Shown: positions 10,733-18,919 of the stretch, one piece after another
Layout: every line of letters begins with the position of its first letter
How positions within the stretch are numbered: position 1 is the first letter of the stretch
Assembly: GCA_963169745.1 (NCBI GenBank)
Contig: CAUJCU010000023.1
Location: 1 to 64,000, forward strand
Direction: 5' to 3'
DNA length: 64,000 nt
Origin: Bacteroidota bacterium
GTDB taxonomy: Bacteria > Bacteroidota > Bacteroidia > UBA4408
Notes under the pieces: generated by a model
Database searches by the model: none
What the model saw: the letters and a program-made list of their open reading frames with translations, nothing else
Told to the model about the DNA's origin: nothing
Translations under genes and position numbers: made by a program

Positions 10733-10814
10733 TGCGGATGAAGGGACTCGAACCCCCACGCCTCTCGGCACCAGATCCTAAGTCTGGCGCGGCTGCCAAT
10801 TACGCCACATCCGC
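10733..10814 (-). tRNA. tRNA-Leu (anticodon UAG)
   Basis: 82-nt class II tRNA read on the minus strand. The acceptor stem is GCGGATG/CATCCGC with discriminator A. The anticodon loop CTTAGGA sits in a CCAGA/TCTGG stem, giving UAG. A variable arm (TGCCGAGAGGCG) and a T loop TTCGAGT follow. CCA is not encoded. Confidence 0.97.
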
Positions 10815-10846
10815 AGCTTCTGAATTTACTTAATTTTTCAGGACTG

Positions 10847-10854
10847 CAAATGTA
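10847..10854 (-). promoter_or_regulatory. -7 promoter box of tRNA-Leu(UAG)
   Basis: On the minus strand this reads TACATTTG, a perfect TAnnTTTG, with its last base 33 nt before tRNA position 1. Confidence 0.6.
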
Positions 10855-10955
10855 TAAAATTATTGCAAACTAAAAAAGATTATTTTTGGGAAAATTTCGA
10901 AAACAAGGCTCTCTAATTCCGTTCTTACAAGCGAATTAAACCTCATAAAAAATCG

Positions 10956-11303
10956 TTAAAATTTTTCTGTTTTATTATTTGTTTTTTCTTTTGAAACCGG
11001 ACTTTCATCAATAATAATAAAAACTTCTTCTCCGGGTTTTTTCATCAGATATTTTTCTCGAGCATAGCGTTCTAAATACTCCGGATCTTGATTTAAACGC
11101 TGTAAGTCGTTTTGATTTTTAGCAATTTCACTCAAATAGTATTCTTTTTCATCTATTAAGTGGTTAAGCTCCTGTACAGATTTGTATTGTGTTATAAAAT
11201 CATAGCGATCAAAAAACAATAACCAAACTACTAAAAATATTAAAGTAATAAGGTACTTGTTTCTTAGAAAAACAATCCATGATTTTAAATTTGCCTTATT
11301 CAT
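10956..11303 (-). CDS. FtsB/DivIC-family septum formation initiator
   Basis: A 115-aa bitopic membrane protein of the FtsB/DivIC family, which joins FtsL and FtsQ in the division complex. It has a short basic cytoplasmic start (MNKANLKSWIVFLRNKY), one membrane helix (about residues 17-34), a coiled coil (about 45-75), and the family motif DPEYLERYAREKYLMKKPGEEVFII. The open frame continues 33 codons upstream, but that part looks like untranslated sequence; the ATG at 11303 fits the family best. A near-match -7 box (CAAAAATG on the plus strand) lies just upstream. Identity with FtsB rather than DivIC is only by analogy. Confidence 0.88.
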   Translation of the reverse strand: MNKANLKSWIVFLRNKYLITLIFLVVWLLFFDRYDFITQYKSVQELNHLIDEKEYYLSEIAKNQNDLQRLNQDPEYLERYAREKYLMKKPGEEVFIIIDESPVSKEKTNNKTEKF

Positions 11304-11462
11304 AGCGACAAAAATGTTATAAAAATTAATTTCCCCTGCATGAGAATTATTTGTTTTTGAACAAAAGCCCGTTAATTTCAAAACTTTAGGGATGTGTTGC
11401 ATACCCGCTATATCCTTCTTTTTCTTAAATTTAAGTTATTGAAAAAACTGAAGTAAAAATTT

Positions 11463-11852
11463 CTATTCTGTAACGGCCAGGTTTAATTCTTGTGTTCCCG
11501 ATTTAGAAGTTATTTTAAGTGCCCCACCTCCTTTAACCGGAGCATTTATTGAGGAATCATACCCTACAGAGAAAAAATAATAATCTCCCTTTAGTAATCC
11601 TTCAAATTTTGCTTGAGCATCTGCTGATCCGGTTTTAACTGCTATTTGTGATTGATCATAATCACCAGAACTTTCTCCAGGTAATTCAGTAGCCCCATAT
11701 TTAATATATACGGTTGCATTAGGTATGGTTTTACCATGATGTTTAGGCATTGCTATAACGGTGTTTTTTCCACCAGTTCCGTTTTTTTTACAAGAGTAAA
11801 ACAAGAGAAAACACGGAATAATGAACAGTATTTTAAATTTATACGAATGCAT
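11463..11852 (-). CDS. Predicted lipoprotein, unknown function
   Basis: 129 aa with a lipoprotein signal peptide: basic start, hydrophobic core, and lipobox FYSC with Cys at residue 21. The mature part has a beta-rich pattern (TIPNATVYIKYGATELPG...GLLKGDYYFFSVGYD) like the carboxypeptidase-regulatory/transthyretin-like folds on many Bacteroidota surface lipoproteins. I do not recognise a named family. It starts 2 nt after the stop codon of the M1 peptidase and is almost certainly co-transcribed with it. It could be a partner of that exported enzyme, but this is inference from position only. Confidence 0.8.
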   Translation of the reverse strand: MHSYKFKILFIIPCFLLFYSCKKNGTGGKNTVIAMPKHHGKTIPNATVYIKYGATELPGESSGDYDQSQIAVKTGSADAQAKFEGLLKGDYYFFSVGYDSSINAPVKGGGALKITSKSGTQELNLAVTE

Positions 11853-11854
11853 AT

Positions 11855-13795
11855 TTATAACTTTACAAATTGAAAATAATAGCTACTCTGATGTGTTGAA
11901 ATAGCAAAGGTATAAAAACCTGTTGATAAGAAACTAACATCCAGTTTATATTTTCCGGGGCTGCTTTTTTCTAAAATATTTTTATTGATGGGAGTTGTTT
12001 TACCATCATTTGTGCTGTATGTAATTTTCTCAATTTCTGATTGATCGTTCTCGGGTAAATACACATTTAGAACTTTTAGTCCCGGATTCGGGAAAGCCTT
12101 TATTTGCGATCTTATCTGCACCTGGCGTGTTTCAGTAACTGCATTATCTTTACAAACCAACCAGTAATCTGGATCTATAATAACACTGTCTGCTTGAAAG
12201 GGAAGCTGTAAAGTGAAACTTTGCCCGGAGTACAAATGATCAAAAATGATGGTTGTATCGGAACTTGAATTTTTAAATTTAATGGGAACAGGCATTTCAA
12301 AAAAGGAAACTGATGGATGAGACTGCGTTTGGTTTAAGGTAAATTGCAAACTATTAGCCATGTCCTGATGGTATTGAAGCTGATAGGACGGATAGCCTTC
12401 ACCCCAATACCAGTCATTAAAAAACTCATTCAAATTTTGATTGCTTTCGCTCTCCAATTCACTTTTTAAATCACTTGTTCGGGCATAAGCATATTGAAAC
12501 AGCGGGTTAGATAAATAGTTTCTAATAGCATTAAAAAAGTGCGTATCTCCTATTTTAAATCGTATCATGTGAAGGAGCATAGCTGCTTTGCTATACCGTA
12601 ACCGGGCATCAAAAAGTAAAGAAACATCGTTGGTATCGGTAGCAAAAACGGAACCTCCGGGCGATGATGTAATAAAATCAATTTGATTGGATTTCCAAAT
12701 TTTCCAATACAATTGGGGCGAAAATCGTTCATAACAAAGGCCGGTGCAATAGCTGGCAAATCCTTCATTTAGCCAAAGCTCTTGCCATGAGCCGGTAGTA
12801 ACCATATCACCAAACCACTGATGCGCCAGTTCATGCGCCAAAAGCTCGTAAGAAAACCCTCCTACAAAGCTAATGGTTTGATGCTCCATTCCCCCACCCC
12901 AATTAAATTGTAAATGTCCATATTTTTCATTCATAAACGGGTAGGGAACAAATAAGCTATCAAAATACACAAGGTGGTTTAACATAGTATTAATCCCAAT
13001 TTGGGCTTCTGTTGAGTCTTCGTCATAGACATAATTAATTACATCTAAAATACCTGTACTTAGCTGTGCTTGTTGTGTAAATATAGTATAGTCGCTTACT
13101 CCAAAAGCCACTAAATAAGCAGCTATGGGATATCGGTGTTTCCAATGTGTAGTTTTTATTGAAGCATTTATGGTTTCACCAACAAGTACTCCGTTAGATG
13201 CTACTTTGTAAGCAACAGGGGTGTTTACAAAAATATCTAAGGAGTCTATTTTATCATTCATATCTTGTTTTACAGGCCACCAATCTCGAGCACCATAAGG
13301 TTCGGATAAAGTCCATAAAACCGGAACATTACTAGGGCCATGAACATCTGTTTCAAATGAGCCAAAACTAGAAGAATTAGGAACACCATGATAATAAACC
13401 CTTATTGAATCTAATTGACCGGCTTGCAAATAAGGCACAAATGGAATACTTAGTAAATTATTTTGATGTATAAAATTCAAATTTGAAGTTTGAAAGATAA
13501 CGCTGTCAACAGTTAAGCTATCACTTAACTCGAGCTTAAAATGGCTTAAACTGTCATCATGTAAAAAAAAGTATTGAATATTTCCGGCAATAAAACGTAC
13601 AGCAGGGTCAACAGACCAATTAATTGAACAATATTTTAGGTCGTAATTATGGGGTAAAAGTGATTTTGGTGTGTTATAATCTTTTATTGCCCTTTTTTGC
13701 TCTACTTTAGATATATGTTGAATTTCGATATTTTGAGCAATTATTAACCCTTTAGACAAAAGCAGAAAAGCCCAAATTAGAAATACTTTTTTCAT
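11855..13795 (-). CDS. M1-family metallopeptidase (aminopeptidase) with T9SS sorting domain
   Basis: 646 aa, a secreted zinc aminopeptidase of the gluzincin M1 family. Signal peptide at residues 1-20. An N-terminal beta domain follows, then the substrate-binding motif GGGMEHQT (300-307, equivalent to GAMEN), and the zinc site HELAH (321-325) with the third ligand Glu in NEGFA (E344), which is the canonical HExxH-18-E spacing. The C-terminal 80 or so residues (FPNPGLKVLNVYLP... to SSYYFQFVKL) match a type IX secretion type-A sorting domain, so the enzyme is expected to cross the outer membrane and be released or anchored there. The first gene of a two-gene unit with the lipoprotein behind it. 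Confidence 0.95.
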   Translation of the reverse strand: MKKVFLIWAFLLLSKGLIIAQNIEIQHISKVEQKRAIKDYNTPKSLLPHNYDLKYCSINWSVDPAVRFIAGNIQYFFLHDDSLSHFKLELSDSLTVDSVIFQTSNLNFIHQNNLLSIPFVPYLQAGQLDSIRVYYHGVPNSSSFGSFETDVHGPSNVPVLWTLSEPYGARDWWPVKQDMNDKIDSLDIFVNTPVAYKVASNGVLVGETINASIKTTHWKHRYPIAAYLVAFGVSDYTIFTQQAQLSTGILDVINYVYDEDSTEAQIGINTMLNHLVYFDSLFVPYPFMNEKYGHLQFNWGGGMEHQTISFVGGFSYELLAHELAHQWFGDMVTTGSWQELWLNEGFASYCTGLCYERFSPQLYWKIWKSNQIDFITSSPGGSVFATDTNDVSLLFDARLRYSKAAMLLHMIRFKIGDTHFFNAIRNYLSNPLFQYAYARTSDLKSELESESNQNLNEFFNDWYWGEGYPSYQLQYHQDMANSLQFTLNQTQSHPSVSFFEMPVPIKFKNSSSDTTIIFDHLYSGQSFTLQLPFQADSVIIDPDYWLVCKDNAVTETRQVQIRSQIKAFPNPGLKVLNVYLPENDQSEIEKITYSTNDGKTTPINKNILEKSSPGKYKLDVSFLSTGFYTFAISTHQSSYYFQFVKL

Positions 13796-14100
13796 GTTTT
13801 TTACTATTAAAAGAATTAAAGAAAAGGGAGGGTAAAATACTTAACTATTTTAATTTATTGCACTAAACTTTCTGAAAAGTTAATCAAAATTAACTTTTTA
13901 CAGAAATTATTTTTTTGAATCTGCTTTTTGGGTGTTTATGCCGCATAGCCGTTTATTTATTAAATGAAACTCATGTTAAAATTAAATGTACTATTTATTC
14001 TTCTAATGTCTATTAAACCAGGTGTTTATTCTGTATATTCTATATTTATTTAAATGAGGATACAGTTATAAATAGCGTTGTATTTTTTTAGGAGCTAGTA
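13796..14100. other. Intergenic, no gene seen
   Basis: AT-rich sequence between the M1 peptidase start and the candidate RNA. I see stop codons in all frames and no Shine-Dalgarno-linked ORF. The only feature is the tail region of the candidate minus-strand RNA near 14100. Confidence 0.5.
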
Positions 14101-14291
14101 AATAAGAGTAAAGAACCCGGATGTAAGGGTAGGAAAACTCAAAACCTACCCTTAAACTATCCACCACAGAAACATCCGGGAATATTAATTTGTAAATTTT
14201 ACCGGCCTAAAATCCGGGACAAATAAAGCATTTAGATGCTTTACAGCACTTAGCAATTATGCCTAGTTTAAATTGTGCTGTTTATTTTATT
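14101..14291 (-). ncRNA. Candidate structured RNA (about 190 nt), unassigned
   Basis: Read on the minus strand, the two ends pair: AATAA..TAAA (14291-14281) with TTTA..TTATT (14112-14101). Inside lie a CAGCAC/GTGCTG helix (14280-14275 with 14249-14244), a 7-bp AAAGCAT/ATGCTTT hairpin (14242-14225), and a long arm made of 9 bp CCCGGATGT/ACATCCGGG (14180-14172 with 14124-14116) stacked on 9 bp AAGGGTAGG/CCTACCCTT (14153-14145 with 14133-14125), separated by an 18-nt bulge on one side. A perfect -7 box ends at 14297, which places the transcription start at the paired 5' end. The 3' side continues into a U-rich stretch (TTCTTTACTCTTATTT). No open frame fits. I could not match it to RNase P, tmRNA, SRP RNA or another RNA I know. 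Confidence 0.55.
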
Positions 14292-14296
14292 CAAAG

Positions 14297-14304
14297 CAAA
14301 GTTA
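14297..14304 (-). promoter_or_regulatory. -7 promoter box of the candidate RNA
   Basis: Reads TAACTTTG on the minus strand (perfect TAnnTTTG). A TTG lies 23 nt further upstream (14330-14328), slightly wider than usual for a -33 box. Confidence 0.5.
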
Positions 14305-14715
14305 AGCATAAAATACAGGATATAAAACAATATTGCCTTTTAATTGCCCTCAAAAAAGATAAATTTATCAACAAATATAAATTATACCCTATTAATCAAC
14401 CATATACATTATGTTAAAAAAGCACGAAATGCTTTACAATAGTTCATTTTCCTCCGATTTACACATGACGTATTTTGTTATATTGTGGTTTTTAAAGTGG
14501 TTGTTTAAGCTTTTAAGTTCTTGAGTAGCTTAGGTGTTCATGTATTAAAAGTTTATTCAATAATGTACTTTATTTAAAAATGGAGTGCTCTGCTTCTGAA
14601 AATAAAATAGCGTACGGCCATAATACACAATGAATCGTTAACAACATTTTGGGGAAGAAGTCAAGTTATTTTATTATATATTAAACTTTGTAAGAGTATT
14701 TAAACCTAATTAAAC
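14305..14715. other. Intergenic upstream of murA
   Basis: No gene seen. A small AAAGCA/TGCTTT hairpin lies near 14421-14435. Just before murA, TAAACTTTG (14683-14691) is close to the -7 consensus but has three instead of two spacer bases; it may be the murA promoter. Confidence 0.4.
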
Positions 14716-16023
14716 ATGGCCAAATTTGAAGTAATTGGAGGTTCTCCTTTAAAAGGAGAGATTGTACCACAGGGAGCTAAAAACGAAGCATTACAAATTT
14801 TATGTGCCGTTTTGTTAACCCCTGAGAAAGTGACCATAAGCAATATTCCGGACATTGTAGATGTTAACAAACTAATTGACTTGCTGCGCTCACTTGGAGT
14901 AAAGGTTGAAAAAACCGGCTTTGAGGAATATACCTTTCAAGCTGATGAGGTTGATGTGGATTATCTTAACAGCCCGGAGTTTAAAAAGAAAGGAGCTTCG
15001 CTACGAGGATCTATTATGATTGTGGGGCCTTTGTTAAGTCGCTTTGGTAAGGGTTATATTCCACGTCCGGGTGGCGATAAAATAGGGCGCAGAAGATTAG
15101 ATACGCATTTTATTGGTTTTCAAAATTTAGGTGCTCAATTTGAGTATGATGAGAGTGAACATTTTTATAAAGTAGAGGCAGGGAATTTAAAAGGCTGTTA
15201 TATGCTGCTCGATGAGGCTTCGGTTACCGGAACAGCTAACATTGTTATGGCGGCTGTAATGGCTAAAGGAACAACAACCATTTACAATGCGGCTTGTGAA
15301 CCCTATATTCAGCAATTGTGTAAAATGCTAAATAGAATGGGGGCAAAAATTAGTGGAATAGGAAGTAATTTACTAACCATTGATGGGGTTTCGTATTTGG
15401 GAGGAACGAGCCATAAAATGTTGCCTGATATGATTGAAATTGGGAGTTTTATAGGTTTAGCAGCTATGACACAATCAGAATTAATCATAAAAAATGTAGC
15501 CTATAAGGAGTTGGGTATTATTCCTGATGTATTTAGAAAGTTAGGTGTAAAAATGGAACTTCGTGGAGATGATTTATATATTCCATCGCAAGATTCGTAT
15601 GAGATAGATACTTTTATTGATGGCTCTATAATGACCGTGTCTGATGCCATTTGGCCTGGTTTTACTCCAGATTTGTTGAGTATTGCTTTGGTTGTTGCAA
15701 CACAAGCCAAGGGAAGTGTTTTAATACATCAAAAAATGTTTGAGAGTCGTTTGTTTTTTGTTGATAAACTCATTGATATGGGAGCTCAGATTATTCTTTG
15801 TGACCCGCACCGAGCAACAGTAATCGGTTTAAATAAGCATCATGCTTTACGCGGTATTTCTATGTCATCGCCTGATATTAGAGCCGGAGTAGCGCTTCTA
15901 ATTGCTGCTATGAGTGCCGAAGGAAAAAGTATAATTGATAATATTGAACAAATTGACCGGGGCTATCAGCGCATAGATGAAAGATTAAATGCTTTAGGGG
16001 CGCAAATAAAACGAATTAATTAA
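14716..16023 (+). CDS. murA: UDP-N-acetylglucosamine 1-carboxyvinyltransferase
   Basis: 435 aa, cytoplasmic, first committed step of peptidoglycan synthesis: transfers enolpyruvate from PEP to UDP-GlcNAc. The two-domain inside-out alpha/beta barrel is recognisable from GAKNEALQILCAVLL (residues 20-34), the loop PRPGGDKIGRRRLD (116-129) and the C-terminal DIRAGVALLIAAM and QIDRGYQRIDERLNALGA. In the mobile loop the residue at the position of the classical catalytic Cys (E. coli Cys115, in PGGCTIG) is Asp121. That substitution keeps activity and is known in other bacteria to give intrinsic fosfomycin resistance. It faces thiL tail to tail, with 13 nt between the stops. Confidence 0.97.
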   Translation: MAKFEVIGGSPLKGEIVPQGAKNEALQILCAVLLTPEKVTISNIPDIVDVNKLIDLLRSLGVKVEKTGFEEYTFQADEVDVDYLNSPEFKKKGASLRGSIMIVGPLLSRFGKGYIPRPGGDKIGRRRLDTHFIGFQNLGAQFEYDESEHFYKVEAGNLKGCYMLLDEASVTGTANIVMAAVMAKGTTTIYNAACEPYIQQLCKMLNRMGAKISGIGSNLLTIDGVSYLGGTSHKMLPDMIEIGSFIGLAAMTQSELIIKNVAYKELGIIPDVFRKLGVKMELRGDDLYIPSQDSYEIDTFIDGSIMTVSDAIWPGFTPDLLSIALVVATQAKGSVLIHQKMFESRLFFVDKLIDMGAQIILCDPHRATVIGLNKHHALRGISMSSPDIRAGVALLIAAMSAEGKSIIDNIEQIDRGYQRIDERLNALGAQIKRIN

Positions 16024-16036
16024 GCCAATTGTAAAG

Positions 16037-17098
16037 TTATTTTTCTTCTTTCTGGAGCAAAGCATTCCATCCTTGTGCTGATAAGGGATACATGGAACCT
16101 GATGAGGTAATTAACTGACAGCCTTGTGATTTATCCGTAATGTGCCCAATTACTGTAAAATTCGGATTTCCCTTAATTTTATCGTAATCATTAAGGTCAA
16201 TAGTGAAGAGCAATTCGTAATCTTCGCCTCCGCTTAAGGCACAAACAGTAGGGTCTAAATTAAACTCACGGGCTGTATTGTATGTAGTCGGATCTATCGG
16301 AATTTTCTCTTCATATAAATGGCATCCTGTATCCGAGGCTGTACATATATGTAAAAGTTCGGACGACAAGCCATCAGAAATATCAATCATGGCATGAGGT
16401 TTTATTTCTAGCTCTCTTAACAGCTCCTTAATGTCGGTACGGGCTTCTGGTTTTAACTGCCGCTCCAAAATATAATCATACCCGGCTAAATCAGGTTGAA
16501 CTTGTTTATTGGAACTCAAAAAAACTTGTTTTTCACGTTCGAGTAATTGCAATCCTATGTATGCGGCTCCCAAATCGCCACTTACCACAATTAAATCATT
16601 CTCTTTAGCCTGATTACGGTACACAAGTTCCTGCTCTGTACCCTCACCTATAGCTGTAACACTTATTACGAGTCCTGAAACGGCACTTGTTGTATCGCCT
16701 CCTACCAAGTCAACCTGACATTTTTCGCAGGCCAAATAAATTCCTTGATATAACTCATCAATGGCTTCGAGTGAAAATCGGTTGCTGATTGCCAAGGATA
16801 CAGTTATTTGGCGCGCTTGTGCATTCATAGCAGCCAAATCTGAAATATTAACCATAACGGCCTTATAACCTAAATGTTTTAAAGGCATGTAAGCTAAGTC
16901 AAAGTGAACCCCCTCCACAAGCATATCGGTAGTTACTACACATTTCTTATCGGAGTAAAAATCAAGGACAGCAGCATCATCACCAACACCTTTAAGCGTT
17001 GATTTTTGCTTATGTACTATATTTTTAGTAATATAATTTATGAGTCCAAACTCTCCTAATTTTTCCAGTTCTGTTCTTGGTTGTGAGTTATCTTGCAT
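16037..17098 (-). CDS. thiL: Thiamine-monophosphate kinase
   Basis: 353 aa, ATP-dependent phosphorylation of thiamine monophosphate to thiamine pyrophosphate, the last step of vitamin B1 biosynthesis. PurM/ThiL-superfamily signatures appear in order: GVGDDAAVLD (about 37-46), MLVEGVHFDL, DLAAMNA, GGDTTS, VSGDLGAAY, IDISDGLSSE and LSGGEDYELLFT. The length is normal for the family. It is the last gene of a minus-strand run (nfu, biotin carrier, GT2, thiL) with short gaps, so likely co-transcribed. Its partners in that run are unrelated in function. Confidence 0.96.
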   Translation of the reverse strand: MQDNSQPRTELEKLGEFGLINYITKNIVHKQKSTLKGVGDDAAVLDFYSDKKCVVTTDMLVEGVHFDLAYMPLKHLGYKAVMVNISDLAAMNAQARQITVSLAISNRFSLEAIDELYQGIYLACEKCQVDLVGGDTTSAVSGLVISVTAIGEGTEQELVYRNQAKENDLIVVSGDLGAAYIGLQLLEREKQVFLSSNKQVQPDLAGYDYILERQLKPEARTDIKELLRELEIKPHAMIDISDGLSSELLHICTASDTGCHLYEEKIPIDPTTYNTAREFNLDPTVCALSGGEDYELLFTIDLNDYDKIKGNPNFTVIGHITDKSQGCQLITSSGSMYPLSAQGWNALLQKEEK

Positions 17099-17125
17099 AA
17101 TTGTGCATTAAAGAAATTAAGAAAA

Positions 17126-18043
17126 TTAGCTCAATAGCTCTTTTATTTTTTCGGTACTTTTAAACCCTAATAACGTAAACGTATTAATATAGCTTTGACT
17201 TGTTGTTGCAGATTTAACAGGCCTAAAAGAAGCTGGAATATTTTCTTTATAGACCTTTAGGGCTGCCTCTTTATGGTGTTTATATACTATTCTTATGGCA
17301 TCAAACAAAGCCTGATAGTATGGTTTCATTTTTTCGGAGTTATATTGTTTTTCTAAATATTTTACTATAAGAATACGAATGGATAGGTAGCGTTCCATAT
17401 TTTCGGCTCTGTTCTGTTGCGAAATAGAGCCTGTTTTGCGGTCACGAATAATTGTGTAGGGTTGTGAATCGTATATAACTTTAGCTCCTTGACACATCAT
17501 TTCAAACATTAACATATACTCCTGACTGCTTTTTAAGGTAACATCAAAGCCCCCAACTTTTTTTACTTCTTCGGTTTTAAACAGATTGGCACTAGTAATG
17601 CCTAACTGTGTGTAAAGTAAGGCCAACCAGAAATCGTGATGATTAACCTGATGTAACTTTTTTTCACCGTTCAAAGCTAATCTAAAGTAGTTAGCAGCAA
17701 TTATTGCGGGAAAAGAATGTGTGTTAATAAGATTAACCTGATGAGAAATTTTATCCGGTTCCAGCAAATCGTCAGCATCCAAAAATTGAACATATACCCC
17801 TAAAGCTTTTTCAAGACCAGTATTTCGTGCGTAGGGAGCCCCTTTTTGAGGTTCATTATAAATCTGAATAAGCTGAGGGTATTGTAAGGCAAATTTTTGA
17901 AGTATATCAGCAGTACTATCGGTAGAGTTATTATTCACACAAATTATTTGCAAGTTTTTATAGCTTTGTTGAAGCAAAGCCTGTAGGCACTCGGTAATAT
18001 ACGAGGCCACATTATAACAGGGTATAACAACCGAAACCAGCAT
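17126..18043 (-). CDS. GT2-family glycosyltransferase
   Basis: 305 aa with a GT-A fold at the N-terminus: SVVIPCYNVASYITECLQALLQQS, then VNNNSTDSTADIL, and the metal-binding DADD motif in VQFLDADDLLEPDKI (about residue 93). GAPYARNTGLEKA is typical of GT2 enzymes that use nucleotide sugars to extend envelope glycans. The C-terminal half is helical and not diagnostic, so donor and acceptor are unknown. No membrane helix; acts in the cytoplasm. Its start lies 8 nt after the stop of the biotin carrier gene. Confidence 0.9.
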   Translation of the reverse strand: MLVSVVIPCYNVASYITECLQALLQQSYKNLQIICVNNNSTDSTADILQKFALQYPQLIQIYNEPQKGAPYARNTGLEKALGVYVQFLDADDLLEPDKISHQVNLINTHSFPAIIAANYFRLALNGEKKLHQVNHHDFWLALLYTQLGITSANLFKTEEVKKVGGFDVTLKSSQEYMLMFEMMCQGAKVIYDSQPYTIIRDRKTGSISQQNRAENMERYLSIRILIVKYLEKQYNSEKMKPYYQALFDAIRIVYKHHKEAALKVYKENIPASFRPVKSATTSQSYINTFTLLGFKSTEKIKELLS

Positions 18044-18051
18044 AATTTATG

Positions 18052-18558
18052 TTACAGAAATGATATCAGTAACTGATTTTTCTCAACTGCAGTAGCTTTG
18101 CTAATATGAATTTTCTTTATTACCCCATCGGTTGGCGATTTGATAATATTTTCCATTTTCATGGCTTCTAATACCAGCAAAGTGTCGCCTTTAGCAATAG
18201 TATCTCCATCCTTTGCCGAAATGCTAATAACCAAACCAGGCATTGGGGCCTTAAGCTCTAGTACTTTTTTTGAGCTACTGTTTTCCAATCCTAAGTTCTT
18301 GAGTAATTCATCATACTTATCGCTAATTTTAACGACTGAAACCTTACCATTTACTTTTAACTCAATACTTTTATTTTCACGATCTGTTTTTAGTATTTCA
18401 ATGTTGTAGCTTTGGTTATCTTTGATGATGTGCCACGTGTTGTTGTTTACTTTACTACTGTCAATACAAAAAGGCTTATTATTTATAGTACCTTCCTGAA
18501 GATGATTGTCAGAAAAAGCAATTTCAAAAATCTGGTTATTTATATTTGCTTTAATCAT
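18052..18558 (-). CDS. Biotin/lipoyl attachment domain protein (acyl-CoA carboxylase carrier subunit type)
   Basis: 168 aa. The C-terminal 70 residues are a biotinyl domain: LKAPMPGLVISISAKDGDTIAKGDTLLVLEAMKMEN, with the biotinylated Lys134 in EAMKMEN and a following TDGVIKKIHI strand. The N-terminal half resembles the linker part of propionyl/acetyl-CoA carboxylase alpha subunits. The frame extends 13 codons upstream into nfu, but MIKANINNQIF at 18558, 16 nt after the nfu stop, is the likely start. No carboxylase or carboxyltransferase gene is nearby, so its partners must be elsewhere. A methylmalonyl-CoA mutase chaperone (meaB) later in the window fits a propionate pathway. Confidence 0.87.
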   Translation of the reverse strand: MIKANINNQIFEIAFSDNHLQEGTINNKPFCIDSSKVNNNTWHIIKDNQSYNIEILKTDRENKSIELKVNGKVSVVKISDKYDELLKNLGLENSSSKKVLELKAPMPGLVISISAKDGDTIAKGDTLLVLEAMKMENIIKSPTDGVIKKIHISKATAVEKNQLLISFL

Positions 18559-18574
18559 TTTTAAGTTCTTTCTT

Positions 18575-18820
18575 CTACGATATGTTAACCGCTTCAACAG
18601 CCGTTATTTCTTTAACAGCTCTTTTTACTGTTTCTTCTACTCCGGCTTTCATAGTCATCATACTCATATTGCAAGTGCTGCAGCTTCCATGAAGTTTTAC
18701 ACGAGCCACATAGTCGTCAGTAACGTCAACCAAAGAAACATCTCCGCCATCGGCTTCTAAAAAAGGTCTGATTTGATTTAATGCTTCTTCTATTCTTTGA
18801 TATAAATCCTCGTTCAACAT
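18575..18820 (-). CDS. NifU-like (Nfu) iron-sulfur carrier domain protein
   Basis: 81 aa, a single NifU C-terminal (Nfu) domain. It carries LRPFLEADGGDV-type sequence (RPFLEADGGDVSLVDV) and the cluster-binding CSTC pair (Cys47, Cys50) followed by MTMKAGVEETVKRAVKEI. Such proteins receive a [4Fe-4S] cluster from the SUF machinery and pass it to apo-proteins. It leads the four-gene minus-strand run ending with thiL. No clear promoter box was found in the 99 nt between it and glmS. Confidence 0.95.
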   Translation of the reverse strand: MLNEDLYQRIEEALNQIRPFLEADGGDVSLVDVTDDYVARVKLHGSCSTCNMSMMTMKAGVEETVKRAVKEITAVEAVNIS

Positions 18821-18919
18821 GATAAAAATATCTATACTGCGAAATTAATAAAGATAGGTTAAATAAAAAAATTATGCCATAAAGAGCCTGTCAACAATAC
18901 AGTCAAGTTTGACCTAGTA

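Noticed and set aside
14041-14195. A Met-less open frame on the minus strand across the candidate RNA (reads ...SLRVGFEFSYPY...)
   Set aside because: It has no start codon, a stop just upstream, and follows the two halves of a perfect hairpin, so its length is better explained by RNA structure.
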